Assembly: GCA_900546325.1 (NCBI GenBank)
Contig: URCR01000069.1
Coordinates: 1-8,099, forward strand
Source: an uncultured Lachnospiraceae bacterium
GTDB lineage: Bacteria; Bacillota; Clostridia; Lachnospirales; Lachnospiraceae
Length of the DNA: 8,099 nt
Direction: 5' to 3'
Shown: positions 1 to 5,398 of the stretch, in pieces
Layout of the letters: each line of letters begins with the position of its first letter
How positions within the stretch are numbered: the stretch's first letter is position 1
The notes under the pieces: model-generated
Database searches by the model: none
What the model was told of the DNA's origin: nothing
What the model saw: only the letters and a program-made list of their open reading frames with translations
Position numbers and translations under genes: made by a program

Positions 1-55
1 GGGATACGCCCTCCAGCACAATAATAATTTACTCTACGAGGTGTCACGCCCCACT
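1..55. repeat. 55-bp terminal direct repeat (left copy)
   Basis: These 55 bases are identical, without mismatch, to 8045-8099 at the other end of the window. They lie inside the coding sequence of the small HTH gene. The length equals a common assembler k-mer, so the repeat most likely marks closure of a circular contig of 8044 bp, not a biological repeat. Phage-style terminal redundancy is unlikely because no phage gene is present. Confidence 0.95.
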
Positions 56-89
56 TCTCGGCGGCCTCTTTTAATGTCATATAGTCCAT
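1..89 (-). CDS. Small excisionase-like/MerR-like HTH DNA-binding protein, N-terminal part (gene crosses the circular join)
   Basis: This is the first 89 nt of a gene completed at 7942-8044. Joined, it encodes 63 residues beginning MDYMTLKEAAEKWGVTPRRV. The ATG at 89-87 follows a strong GGAGGT (100-95) by 5 nt; a second in-frame ATG at 80-78 is possible but poorly placed for that site. Residues 5-28 (LKEAAEKWGV, then TPRRVNYYCAGGRI) have the winged-helix pattern of excisionase/MerR-type DNA-binding domains, and GALKMAGVWLIPKDA fits the wing. Such 55-70 residue proteins are common in Clostridia mobile elements, often beside regulators. It is the first gene of a run with the response regulator, so it may act as a local repressor or co-regulator; that role is inference. 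A promoter sits at 110-138. Confidence 0.85.
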   Translation of the reverse strand, partial: MDYMTLKEAAEKWGVTPRRVNYYCAGGRI

Positions 90-109
90 TTCACACCTCC
101 ACAAAACAC

Positions 110-138
110 ATTATAGTTCTCTTACTCGAACAATGCAA
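110..138 (-). promoter_or_regulatory. Promoter of the HTH-regulator-kinase operon
   Basis: On the minus strand a perfect -10 TATAAT (115-110) is preceded by 17 bp and a -35-like TTGCAT (138-133). The ribosome binding site GGAGGT (100-95) and ATG (89) follow at the right distances. The -35 matches TTGACA in only its first three bases, so basal activity may be moderate. The end of the insertion sequence (153) lies just 14 bp upstream of the -35. Confidence 0.65.
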
Positions 139-152
139 GTGCGTGGATCGTG

Positions 153-178
153 AACTTCCTGAAAAAGTAACACTCAAA
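153..178 (+). repeat. IS left terminal inverted repeat
   Basis: This 26-bp arm begins AACTTCCTGAAAAAGTAACA and is the exact reverse complement of 2273-2298. It lies 31 bp beyond the stop codon of the passenger gene. No terminator is visible between that stop and this arm, so IS transcription could run out into the HTH operon. Confidence 0.93.
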
Positions 179-209
179 TTGCCCTTTTCTCATCAAAACA
201 GTCCAAAAT

Positions 210-437
210 CTAATTTATTCCGCCATCAGAACAGATAAATGCCATGATCTCTTCATATGTTTTTGTACTGTTTTCAACAGCTTTGAGCAGTTCTTTTTTC
301 TTCTCTTCGTTCCTTTTTGCATGAAGATCTTTCAGTTTCATCATTTCGGAATCATACTTTTCTTTTACTTTTAATACTGTCTCTTCCTGCTTCTTTATCT
401 GCTCTTCCAAAGATATCATTTTTCTCGGTCTTGCCAT
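210..437 (-). CDS. IS passenger: small coiled-coil protein of unknown function
   Basis: This 75-residue protein lies inside the IS, directly downstream of the transposase. Its ATG (437-435) is 3 nt past the transposase stop codon and has its own GAGGGG site (452-447) within the transposase tail, so the two are one transcript. The start MARPRKMISLEEQIKKQEE is basic. Residues about 8-50 are a continuous charged helix with heptad-like spacing (Lys/Glu-rich), likely a coiled coil, followed by a short helix (KTYEEIMAFI). There are no cysteine motifs and no membrane segment. Similar short MARPRK-type charged proteins are common in Clostridia mobile elements, but I know of no assigned function. It might be an accessory DNA-binding or regulatory partner of the transposase; that is a guess. 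Confidence 0.72.
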   Translation of the reverse strand: MARPRKMISLEEQIKKQEETVLKVKEKYDSEMMKLKDLHAKRNEEKKKELLKAVENSTKTYEEIMAFICSDGGIN

Positions 438-440
438 ATA

Positions 441-2147
441 TTATTTCCCCTCTTCTGCATATTTTTCAAGCAGTCTGCTCAATCCTACAGCTTTGTCCTG
501 TATCTGGTCTGCATCCATATCAAATGCTTTTAAGATTATTTTCTGGGTTGCTGTTACTGCATGATCCATACGATATTTTCCATCTGTCTGACGGACCAGT
601 TCTATCTTTTCCAGTTCACGGATTGCTGCCGGAACGGTCATATAATTCGGCTTTTTGTCAAGTTTTTCCATTTCATCTTTCAGCAGGACATACATCCTGC
701 TCCTTACTATCAGCGCTACAAATTCCACGAAGATCTTCGCATTTGCAGCCTCATCTGACTGTACCCGCAGGCTCCTGTTCCCAAGATAACTCTTATCTCC
801 CCTGAACAGTTTTTCTGATACATCCCTGCTCTTATATAGTTCCAAAGCTTCTTCCGCTGTCATCTGTTTTGACGTTACTATCACAAAATATCCGCACAGA
901 TCGATCTCTTCCTGGATCACTTCTGTCTTCTCCCTTGCGCATATGATCGTCCCATCATCCTTATATATTTCAAGTTTAAAATACTTCTTATATCCATCCC
1001 CTACGGTCGCTTTTTCTCCCTTTAAACCGTTAAGATATTTCGTCATCCGGTCTATTTTTGCCTCTATCTGTTCATGTTCCGCACACGCTTTCTGGTCTGA
1101 ATAATAAATATGAAAATATCTTTCTTTTTCATCTGATATATAGAGTTTTTTCCTTATTGTCTTTCCAAATGTCTTGTACTTCCGCATATTGTATTTACGA
1201 ATATTCTCGAATTCTCCTGTGTTTTCCAGGATCATCCGCCTGACAGATTCACTCATACCCTTTACCATGATCACAAAATCATACCCGCATTCATCCATAT
1301 ACCGGATGTTTTCCCTGCCAAAATATCCCCTGTCCAGGATAAATCCGACCTTCTTATATCCGTATCCTTCTGCTTTTTTTAACATATACTGGAGCTGGGA
1401 AATATCTACGATACTTCCAGGATACTGCTCATAAAACAACGGTTCTTTATTGTATATATCATACGCAATGGAATAGTTAAAGACCGGCAGTCCACGGTCA
1501 TCTTTCGGGTGTCCAAACTCAACAAATCTCAGATCCCCGGCCTGACAGTTCTTATTGGTCGAATCGTAAGATATATATATTTTCTCCCGGTGATCCCTGT
1601 TTTCATTCCACTCATTTACAAACCCTATCCTCTGATCATCTGTAAGTCCTGCAAGAAAATCTGATACTTTTGAATCACTGTATATATGCATCTGCTTTGT
1701 AAAAAGCGGATGGCTGTAAGCATAGGAAGGATAATACTGTGCGGCATTGTTTTCACTGATAAGAGAATAAGCTGCCAGATCCAGAAACAGCCCCGTCTCT
1801 TTCTTTCCAAGATATTTTTCCAGGATCTCCGGCAGTTTATATCCATTCAGGATCTTTTGGATCACCAGAAAAGTCCCTATACGCAGACAACTGCTTCTCG
1901 TCTGTCCGGCTTTCTGTTCCGGCATCTCCTGACCGCCAAAATACTTCACATAAGTTTCATTTGGGAGCATTCTATCCGGGTTATTTTCTGATCTTTTTCC
2001 AATGATTCTCTGCTCTGGAACATTATATTTTTTCTCTGGATGATATACTCTTTCGAGCACATATCTGACGTATACTGTACCCCCTTTTTTCACATAATTT
2101 ATCTTTCCGGGTATCTTCGGAATGTCTACCTCAAAATTCAGATACAT
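441..2147 (-). CDS. IS1634-family transposase (DDE, IS4 superfamily)
   Basis: This 568-residue transposase catalyses cut-and-paste movement of the surrounding IS, and its length is normal for the family. The DDE catalytic residues can be read: D195 in YISYDSTNKN, D272 in GFILDRGYFG, and E445 in the signature Y438-x2-R441-x3-E445-x6-K452 (YKSRDVSEKLFRGDK), an exact Y-(2)-R-(3)-E-(6)-K match of the IS4 superfamily. A long insertion between the second Asp and the Glu is usual for the group. The ATG (2147) follows AGGGAG (2160-2155) by 7 nt, and a promoter is visible at 2191-2219. The frame is intact, so the enzyme is probably active. Assignment to IS1634 over a neighbouring IS4-superfamily branch rests on size and the motif context from memory. 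Confidence 0.9.
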   Translation of the reverse strand: MYLNFEVDIPKIPGKINYVKKGGTVYVRYVLERVYHPEKKYNVPEQRIIGKRSENNPDRMLPNETYVKYFGGQEMPEQKAGQTRSSCLRIGTFLVIQKILNGYKLPEILEKYLGKKETGLFLDLAAYSLISENNAAQYYPSYAYSHPLFTKQMHIYSDSKVSDFLAGLTDDQRIGFVNEWNENRDHREKIYISYDSTNKNCQAGDLRFVEFGHPKDDRGLPVFNYSIAYDIYNKEPLFYEQYPGSIVDISQLQYMLKKAEGYGYKKVGFILDRGYFGRENIRYMDECGYDFVIMVKGMSESVRRMILENTGEFENIRKYNMRKYKTFGKTIRKKLYISDEKERYFHIYYSDQKACAEHEQIEAKIDRMTKYLNGLKGEKATVGDGYKKYFKLEIYKDDGTIICAREKTEVIQEEIDLCGYFVIVTSKQMTAEEALELYKSRDVSEKLFRGDKSYLGNRSLRVQSDEAANAKIFVEFVALIVRSRMYVLLKDEMEKLDKKPNYMTVPAAIRELEKIELVRQTDGKYRMDHAVTATQKIILKAFDMDADQIQDKAVGLSRLLEKYAEEGK

Positions 2148-2163
2148 GACATATCTCCCTTCA

Positions 2164-2193
2164 AATATTGAGTGTTACTTTCTACTCAATATT
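2164..2193 (-). promoter_or_regulatory. Palindromic operator-like repeat over the transposase promoter
   Basis: AATATTGAGT (2164-2173) and ACTCAATATT (2184-2193) form a perfect 10-bp inverted repeat with a 10-nt centre. It overlaps the -10 box and the expected start site. Its left half and centre (2168-2181) repeat 14 bases of the terminal inverted repeat. Binding of the transposase here could repress its own promoter; this role is inferred. Confidence 0.5.
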
Positions 2194-2219
2194 TTACTCC
2201 TGATTTCCTGTTTTTTCAA
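2191..2219 (-). promoter_or_regulatory. Transposase promoter
   Basis: On the minus strand TTGAAA (2219-2214), a 17-bp spacer and TAAAAT (2196-2191) form a good sigma-A type promoter. Transcription would begin near 2184, about 37 nt before the transposase ATG. Confidence 0.6.
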
Positions 2220-2238
2220 GATTTTCTGCCAGAAAATC
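2220..2238. repeat. Short inverted repeat inside the IS right end
   Basis: GATTTTCT (2220-2227) and AGAAAATC (2231-2238) form an 8-bp inverted repeat around GCC, immediately upstream of the transposase -35. The flanks CCTGTTTTTTCAAG and CCTGTTTTTCAAG form an imperfect direct repeat around it. It could be a subterminal protein-binding site or a weak structure blocking incoming transcription. No role is proven by sequence. Confidence 0.4.
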
Positions 2239-2272
2239 CCTGTTTTTCAAGTTTTTTTACAATCTGCTATTT

Positions 2273-2298
2273 TTTGAGTGTTACTTTTTCAGGAAGTT
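2273..2298 (-). repeat. IS right terminal inverted repeat
   Basis: This is the exact inverted copy of 153-178, on the promoter side of the transposase. A 14-bp part of the same motif (AAAGTAACACTCAA on the minus strand) recurs inside the element at 2168-2181, next to the transposase promoter. Confidence 0.93.
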
Positions 2299-2303
2299 AA
2301 GGT

Positions 2304-2367
2304 GGATAGGGCGCAAGGCCCTGTGCCAGAAGCATTTTGAGACCTTACGCCCTTTGTTATTCTATCC
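2304..2367 (-). repeat. Inverted repeat downstream of the sigma gene, possible terminator-like hairpin
   Basis: GGGCGCAAGG (2309-2318) pairs with CCTTACGCCC (2343-2352) apart from one G-U-type mismatch. An outer GGATAG (2304-2309) pairs with CTATCC (2362-2367), the latter touching the sigma stop codon. It would form a large hairpin in the sigma transcript's 3' end. There is no U-run after it on the minus strand, and only a weak T-rich stretch on the plus strand. It is a structured 3' end, not a clear intrinsic terminator. Confidence 0.45.
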
Positions 2368-2780
2368 TAAAAATACTTTGCCAGCTGCTTCAGACCACGC
2401 CGGATGCTGTCACGGACACGGCTTGGGTCTACACCCTCCGCTGCGGCGATCTCACTCACGCGCATACCCAGGTAATACCGGGCATAGATCCGCTTAGCCT
2501 GTTTCTCCGGCAGAGCCATCACTGCGGCATAGAGCTGCTCCCGCAGCTGCTTTTCCTCCAGGAGCATTTCCGGTGTCTGGGGCTTCATCAGGATCGCATT
2601 TTCAATGCCGTTGTCACAATCCAGAGAGTAATGCGCCTTGTAGCGATACATCCTCCGGTCATAGGCAGCCTCTGCACGCTCAGCGGCACGGATCGTCTCC
2701 AGCACATCTTCGGTTACTTCTACAAAGTGATCATTTTGGTAAACATCGGGATATAAGTCCCGAAGATTGATTTTCTGCAT
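2367..2780 (-). CDS. Short sigma-70-family factor of conjugative-element type
   Basis: The product is a 137-residue cytoplasmic protein. Residues about 79-133 (from LREQLYAAVMALPEKQAKRI onward) form a sigma region-4-like HTH, with LGMRVSEIAAAEGVDPSRVRDSIRRGL as the recognition unit, broken here only for description. The N-terminal part (NLRDLYPDVYQNDHFVEVTE) resembles the small sigma-like proteins of Tn916-type and other Clostridia conjugative elements, and no canonical region 2 is obvious. It probably controls element genes no longer present here. I start it at ATG 2780, which follows GGAGGT (2791-2786) by 5 nt; the frame is open further upstream to 2873, but that extension lacks a ribosome site and reads as leader. 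The gene is more GC-rich than the transporter block, suggesting a different origin. A long hairpin lies just upstream of the start. Confidence 0.83.
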   Translation of the reverse strand: MQKINLRDLYPDVYQNDHFVEVTEDVLETIRAAERAEAAYDRRMYRYKAHYSLDCDNGIENAILMKPQTPEMLLEEKQLREQLYAAVMALPEKQAKRIYARYYLGMRVSEIAAAEGVDPSRVRDSIRRGLKQLAKYF

Positions 2781-2789
2781 TATGTACCT

Positions 2790-2832
2790 CCATTTCGGTT
2801 CACAGGTCCGGTTGACGGGTGAGCCGAAATGG
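2790..2832 (-). promoter_or_regulatory. Hairpin in the sigma mRNA leader, touching its ribosome binding site
   Basis: CCATTTCGGTTCAC (2790-2803) and GTGAGCCGAAATGG (2819-2832) are 14-base arms that pair with one mismatch (a wobble in RNA) around a 15-nt loop. In the minus-strand transcript the closing GG of the stem is the first GG of the sigma gene's GGAGGT site. Folding could limit ribosome access, or the palindrome could be a DNA operator. The structure is visible; the control is inferred. Confidence 0.55.
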
Positions 2833-2880
2833 GGCGGAGAACGACACCGGCACAATTCGGGGCCATTCCACAAAAAACGA

Positions 2881-2920
2881 TAAACAAAAACGCCAGTCTC
2901 CCGAAGTGGGAAGCTGGCGT
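2881..2920 (-). terminator. Rho-independent terminator / possible attenuator upstream of the sigma gene
   Basis: On the minus strand ACGCCAG (2920-2914) pairs with CTGGCGT (2896-2890), extended by TTCCC/GGGAG-type inner pairs around CACTTC. It is followed by TTTTTGTTTA. This is a good intrinsic terminator about 100 nt before the sigma start codon, so sigma transcription from upstream would need read-through or antitermination. Confidence 0.72.
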
Positions 2921-2951
2921 CAAGCGCATTTCTTTTGTAACTGCCGGTCAG

Positions 2952-2969
2952 CCGGTAGGATAATACCGG
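2952..2969 (-). repeat. Short inverted repeat between leader ORF and attenuator
   Basis: CCGGTA (2952-2957) and TACCGG (2964-2969) form a 6-bp inverted repeat, with a third CCGG copy adjacent at 2944-2947. In the minus-strand transcript the three ACCGG copies allow alternative pairings just before the terminator at 2890-2920. They could act as pause or antiterminator elements, but I cannot fold the RNA here. Confidence 0.35.
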
Positions 2970-2986
2970 TTGCGGTGCGTAAGGAG

Positions 2987-3037
2987 TCAGGGTATGAGCA
3001 AGGCTTTTTTTGATGAACTACATATTACTGCTCTCAT
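2987..3037 (-). CDS. Possible 16-residue leader peptide upstream of the attenuator
   Basis: On the minus strand ATG (3037-3035) opens a frame for MRAVICSSSKKALLIP and stops at TGA near 2989-2987. A GGAGGG site lies 8 nt upstream, in the loop of a GGCGGC/GCCGCC hairpin (3055-3060 with 3038-3043). A short translated frame, then a hairpin, then an intrinsic terminator, then the sigma gene is the layout of ribosome-mediated attenuation. No such leader is known to me by sequence, and a frame of 16 codons can arise by chance. An overlapping plus-strand frame (2994-3215) also has a plausible ribosome site. I treat this as a candidate only. Confidence 0.3.
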   Translation of the reverse strand: MRAVICSSSKKALLIP

Positions 3038-3087
3038 GGCGGCTCCCTCCGTGGGCCGCCGGTCCTGGTATCACTCTCCTTCAGACA

Positions 3088-3127
3088 TAAAGAAAAGCGG
3101 CGGCCTTGATTGTTCAAAGCCGCCGCT
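3088..3127 (-). terminator. Rho-independent terminator of the ABC transporter operon
   Basis: AGCGGCGGC (3096-3104) and GCCGCCGCT (3119-3127) form a perfect GC-rich 9-bp stem, with a further TTGA/TCAA pairing inside the loop. On the minus strand the stem is followed by TTTTCTTTA. It lies 75 nt past the last gene of the transporter operon and is the strongest terminator in the window. Confidence 0.82.
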
Positions 3128-3150
3128 GGTTGTATGGGCATGTCAAAGGG

Positions 3151-3191
3151 CTGCTGTACGACGGCTTTTTTCTTTTGCCGTCGTCCGGCAG
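3151..3191. repeat. Hairpin between the small membrane protein gene and the operon terminator
   Basis: ACGACGGC (3158-3165) and GCCGTCGT (3177-3184) form a perfect 8-bp stem, extended across three unpaired bases by CTGC (3151-3154) and GCAG (3188-3191). The loop on the plus strand is TTTTTTCTTTT, so there is no U-run after the stem on either strand. It begins 11 nt past the last operon gene and may protect the mRNA 3' end or make a double terminator with 3088-3127. Confidence 0.5.
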
Positions 3192-3201
3192 ATTACTTTA
3201 C

Positions 3202-3414
3202 TTATTGAAACATGAAATGATTAACCACTGAAATAATGATAATTCCAATGCCCAACAGCATGAGAAGGATACCGGGAATACGCAGATACCACTTGTAATG
3301 AGAGGGCATTTCCTTTTTCTTCATCAGCCACCAGAAAGGTTGCCAGCAGACCATCATCAGCAAACCACCGATCAAGCAGACAATGGCAAAAATAACTCCA
3401 AAATTGAACGGCAT
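3202..3414 (-). CDS. Small two-helix membrane protein of the transporter operon
   Basis: This 70-residue hydrophobic protein has two predicted membrane helices, about residues 5-25 (FGVIFAIVCLIGGLLMMVC) and 46-64 (IPGILLMLLGIGIIIISVV). A short basic-aromatic linker (PFWWLMKKKEMPSHYKWYLR) lies between them. The ATG (3414-3412) has AAAGGGG (3430-3424) 9 nt upstream and begins 19 nt after the permease stop codon, so it belongs to the same operon. The P-x-x-W linker and second helix with Arg-x-x-Gly resemble small DUF6199-like membrane proteins, from memory only. Small membrane partners of Bce-type exporters are known (VraH beside VraDE in Staphylococcus), so a helper role in peptide resistance is plausible but unproven. 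Confidence 0.78.
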   Translation of the reverse strand: MPFNFGVIFAIVCLIGGLLMMVCWQPFWWLMKKKEMPSHYKWYLRIPGILLMLLGIGIIIISVVNHFMFQ

Positions 3415-3433
3415 ATCTATACACCCCTTTCTT

Positions 3434-5398
3434 TTATCGTGTAACGATTTTGCAGTAAACTCTTGCCGTACTGAAATACATAACCAGATAAATCAGGACA
3501 AACAGGACGCAGATGGCACCTGCACAGAGTAACAAAACAAGTACATTAGTTAGGCCAAGCGTCGCAAGAAGCAAGGCAATCGCATATAGTGAAACCGCCA
3601 GATGAACCACTGCTGTCAGCAATGGTAAGAAAAACATCATCCGTATCTGCTTATGAACCACCGCCGACACTTCTTTTCGATCAAGTCCCACTTTCTGCAT
3701 GACTTCATAATTATAGCGGTCACTGTAACCTTCCGTGATTTGCTTATAATAGACTACCAGAGTCAGGAAGATCATAAACAATAAGCTCAACAGCAATCCA
3801 ATAAACAGAAATCCTCCGTAAGTGTAAGTGTCGTCCTGCTTGGTCTGGTCTGCATTTTGAAAACTGACCTCGGTAAAATTAGTTTGCAGCCGAGATTGCA
3901 ACACATCAATAAATTCCTGCTCATTCTCTCCACTGGCATCGAACATCATATTGTAGCTCTGACGTAAACGCATTTCAGAAGGCATCAGCACTTGGAGCAA
4001 TGCTTCTACATCCTCCTGTGTTGGAACAATAAAATAGTAAAATGTTTCTGATGACCGAATACTCTTGTTCTGAATGGAGAGCTGGGTAAGTTCAGATTTT
4101 ATTGTGTACTTTGTCTGTTCAAACCATATTTCTGTGGCGTTCAAATCCCTGCCGGATGAAAATGCCAGCACTTCGCCGGGGGAAAGCTGCTCATTGGCAC
4201 CCTCAATGGAATTGAAAGTTTGCAGCGACAAAAAGTAGACGCCACAAGTTTGATTGGCCGGGTCTGTCTGCGGGTCGTACACAGAGATAACGCCATCCTG
4301 ATATACTCCGCTGATGCGTGTAATGGGGTAAGCGATTTCCCTGTCGAGTGTAACACCATATTCCTCTGCCACAGAATGAACCGTCTGCGGGAGCATTTGG
4401 CTTACATCCTCTGTGTTCGATACCACAATTTTCGTTTCCATAGGAAACCGAAAAGAAATCATTTCCTGCTGCCCTACATAAAGAGCCATCGTAGTTGTCG
4501 CAAGAACCATGACGATTGTACTCAAAATGCAGATATTCGACAGTCCCTTTGCGTTCTGTTTCAGCCGGTAAATCAATCCTGAAACCGAAATGAAGTTCCG
4601 GGCCTTGTAGTAATACCTGTCATTTCTTTTCAAAGCCTGCAATATAACTACGGAGCAGGAAGAAAAGAAGAACATAGTCCCAAACAAAATCAACAGAGCA
4701 ATGGGGATCACTCTACCGATAATTTCAATAGGTGATGGCGTTGTCAAAATGAGCGCATACGCACCGGCAAGGCATAGAATACCAACCAATGCTTTCAACG
4801 CTACAAACGAATGATAGGCGTCCCCCTTTTTAGCAGCATACAGAAGTTCTACCGGCTTTGACTTGACAACCGTAACGAGGTTCCATGCCAAAATCAGAAT
4901 ACCAACCCCGGCAAAGCATCCGATGGTCTGCAAAAGTGCCGTTTGTGAAAAGCTGAACGACAAGCTGCTGTCCAGCCGCAGGAGCTTTAGCAGTACCAGA
5001 AAAAAGAGCTTTCCAAGGCAAATGCCGAGTACAATTCCGGCCAGTATTCCAATGATTGTCAGAAACAGGCTTTCATACCCAAGTACCTTTGCTATATGCT
5101 TTTTTTCCAGACCGAAAATATTATACAGGCCCAGTTCTTTCTTTCGCTGGCGGATCAACAACTGGTTTGTATAAAGCAAAAACACCCCGGCAAAAACGCC
5201 TGTCACAACGACGCCAGCCTTCATAAACTGGACAAAAACATAGCTGCCGGGCAATGTCTGGATGATTTCTTGATTTTGGATTGATGCCATTACAAAGAAA
5301 ACCATCACAGACAGAATATTCGTCAGGAGAAATGGGAAATAGACCGGTTTGTTTCCTCGTATATTTGATACGGCCAGCTTGCGGTATAAATTACGCAT
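3434..5398 (-). CDS. BceB/VraE-like ABC transporter permease (FtsX domain)
   Basis: This is the membrane subunit of a peptide-antibiotic resistance transporter, 654 residues, the usual size for BceB proteins. Helices can be read near 20-41, 61-81, 112-142, 159-177, 199-219 and 229-251. Another, near 287-307, is followed by a large extracellular region (about 310-525). The last ones lie near 528-552, 588-612 and 616-645. This ten-helix FtsX-type arrangement, with one big external domain after helix 7, defines the Bce family, and the domain is thought to help recognise the drug-lipid complex. I start at ATG 5398, which follows AGGAGGGG (5410-5403); an in-frame TTG one codon earlier is less likely. 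The gene overlaps the ATPase gene by 8 nt (ATGCGTAA), indicating coupled translation. It acts with the ATPase at 5391-6173 and, in known systems, also signals to the kinase. Confidence 0.92.
   Translation of the reverse strand: MRNLYRKLAVSNIRGNKPVYFPFLLTNILSVMVFFVMASIQNQEIIQTLPGSYVFVQFMKAGVVVTGVFAGVFLLYTNQLLIRQRKKELGLYNIFGLEKKHIAKVLGYESLFLTIIGILAGIVLGICLGKLFFLVLLKLLRLDSSLSFSFSQTALLQTIGCFAGVGILILAWNLVTVVKSKPVELLYAAKKGDAYHSFVALKALVGILCLAGAYALILTTPSPIEIIGRVIPIALLILFGTMFFFSSCSVVILQALKRNDRYYYKARNFISVSGLIYRLKQNAKGLSNICILSTIVMVLATTTMALYVGQQEMISFRFPMETKIVVSNTEDVSQMLPQTVHSVAEEYGVTLDREIAYPITRISGVYQDGVISVYDPQTDPANQTCGVYFLSLQTFNSIEGANEQLSPGEVLAFSSGRDLNATEIWFEQTKYTIKSELTQLSIQNKSIRSSETFYYFIVPTQEDVEALLQVLMPSEMRLRQSYNMMFDASGENEQEFIDVLQSRLQTNFTEVSFQNADQTKQDDTYTYGGFLFIGLLLSLLFMIFLTLVVYYKQITEGYSDRYNYEVMQKVGLDRKEVSAVVHKQIRMMFFLPLLTAVVHLAVSLYAIALLLATLGLTNVLVLLLCAGAICVLFVLIYLVMYFSTARVYCKIVTR

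Larger units (their letters stand above)
153..2298 (-). mobile_element. IS1634-like insertion sequence (IS4 superfamily)
   Basis: The element is bounded by perfect 26-bp inverted repeats at 153-178 and 2273-2298. It contains a 568-residue DDE transposase and a 75-residue passenger, both on the minus strand, with no decay visible. The transposase carries the IS4-superfamily Y-R-E-K signature. The hexamer GTGGAT occurs just outside both ends (143-148 and 2302-2307), offset from the repeats by 4 and 3 bp. It may be the target duplication if the true tips extend slightly past the perfect repeats. The element is visibly more AT-rich than the neighbouring sigma gene. Confidence 0.88.
2781..3201. 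other. Gene-poor, hairpin-rich regulatory stretch of about 420 bp
   Basis: Between the sigma gene and the transporter operon there is no confident protein gene. In minus-strand order the stretch holds a hairpin (3151-3191), a strong terminator (3088-3127), a hairpin loop presenting a ribosome site (3038-3060), a possible leader peptide (2987-3037), a CCGG repeat cluster, a second terminator (2881-2920) and the sigma leader hairpin (2790-2832). I see no convincing -10/-35 pair for the sigma gene here. Confidence 0.6.

Noticed and set aside
1..55. Phage or virus direct terminal repeat
   Set aside because: No structural, packaging or replication genes are present, and the repeat falls inside a coding frame that is whole only when circularised.
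317..805. 162-codon plus-strand frame
   Set aside because: It lies opposite the transposase and passenger genes, which have clear motifs. Its Leu/Ser/Pro-rich translation is what antisense of a Lys/Glu-rich gene gives.
2781..2873. N-terminal extension of the sigma protein by 31 codons
   Set aside because: The extension has no ribosome site at its start, its translation is Cys/Pro/Arg-rich and unlike the family, and it would cover the leader hairpin. The ATG at 2780 has a strong GGAGGT.
3038..3060. GGCGGC/GCCGCC hairpin as a third terminator
   Set aside because: The stem is only 6 bp with an 11-nt loop and no U-run follows on either strand. It is more interesting as the loop holding a ribosome site.
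2970..3215. Plus-strand frame of up to 81 codons with an AAGGAG site before ATG 2994
   Set aside because: It runs through the operon terminator stem and another hairpin, overlaps the end of the small membrane protein gene on the opposite strand, and its translation shows no domain I recognise. It is kept as a possibility but not supported.
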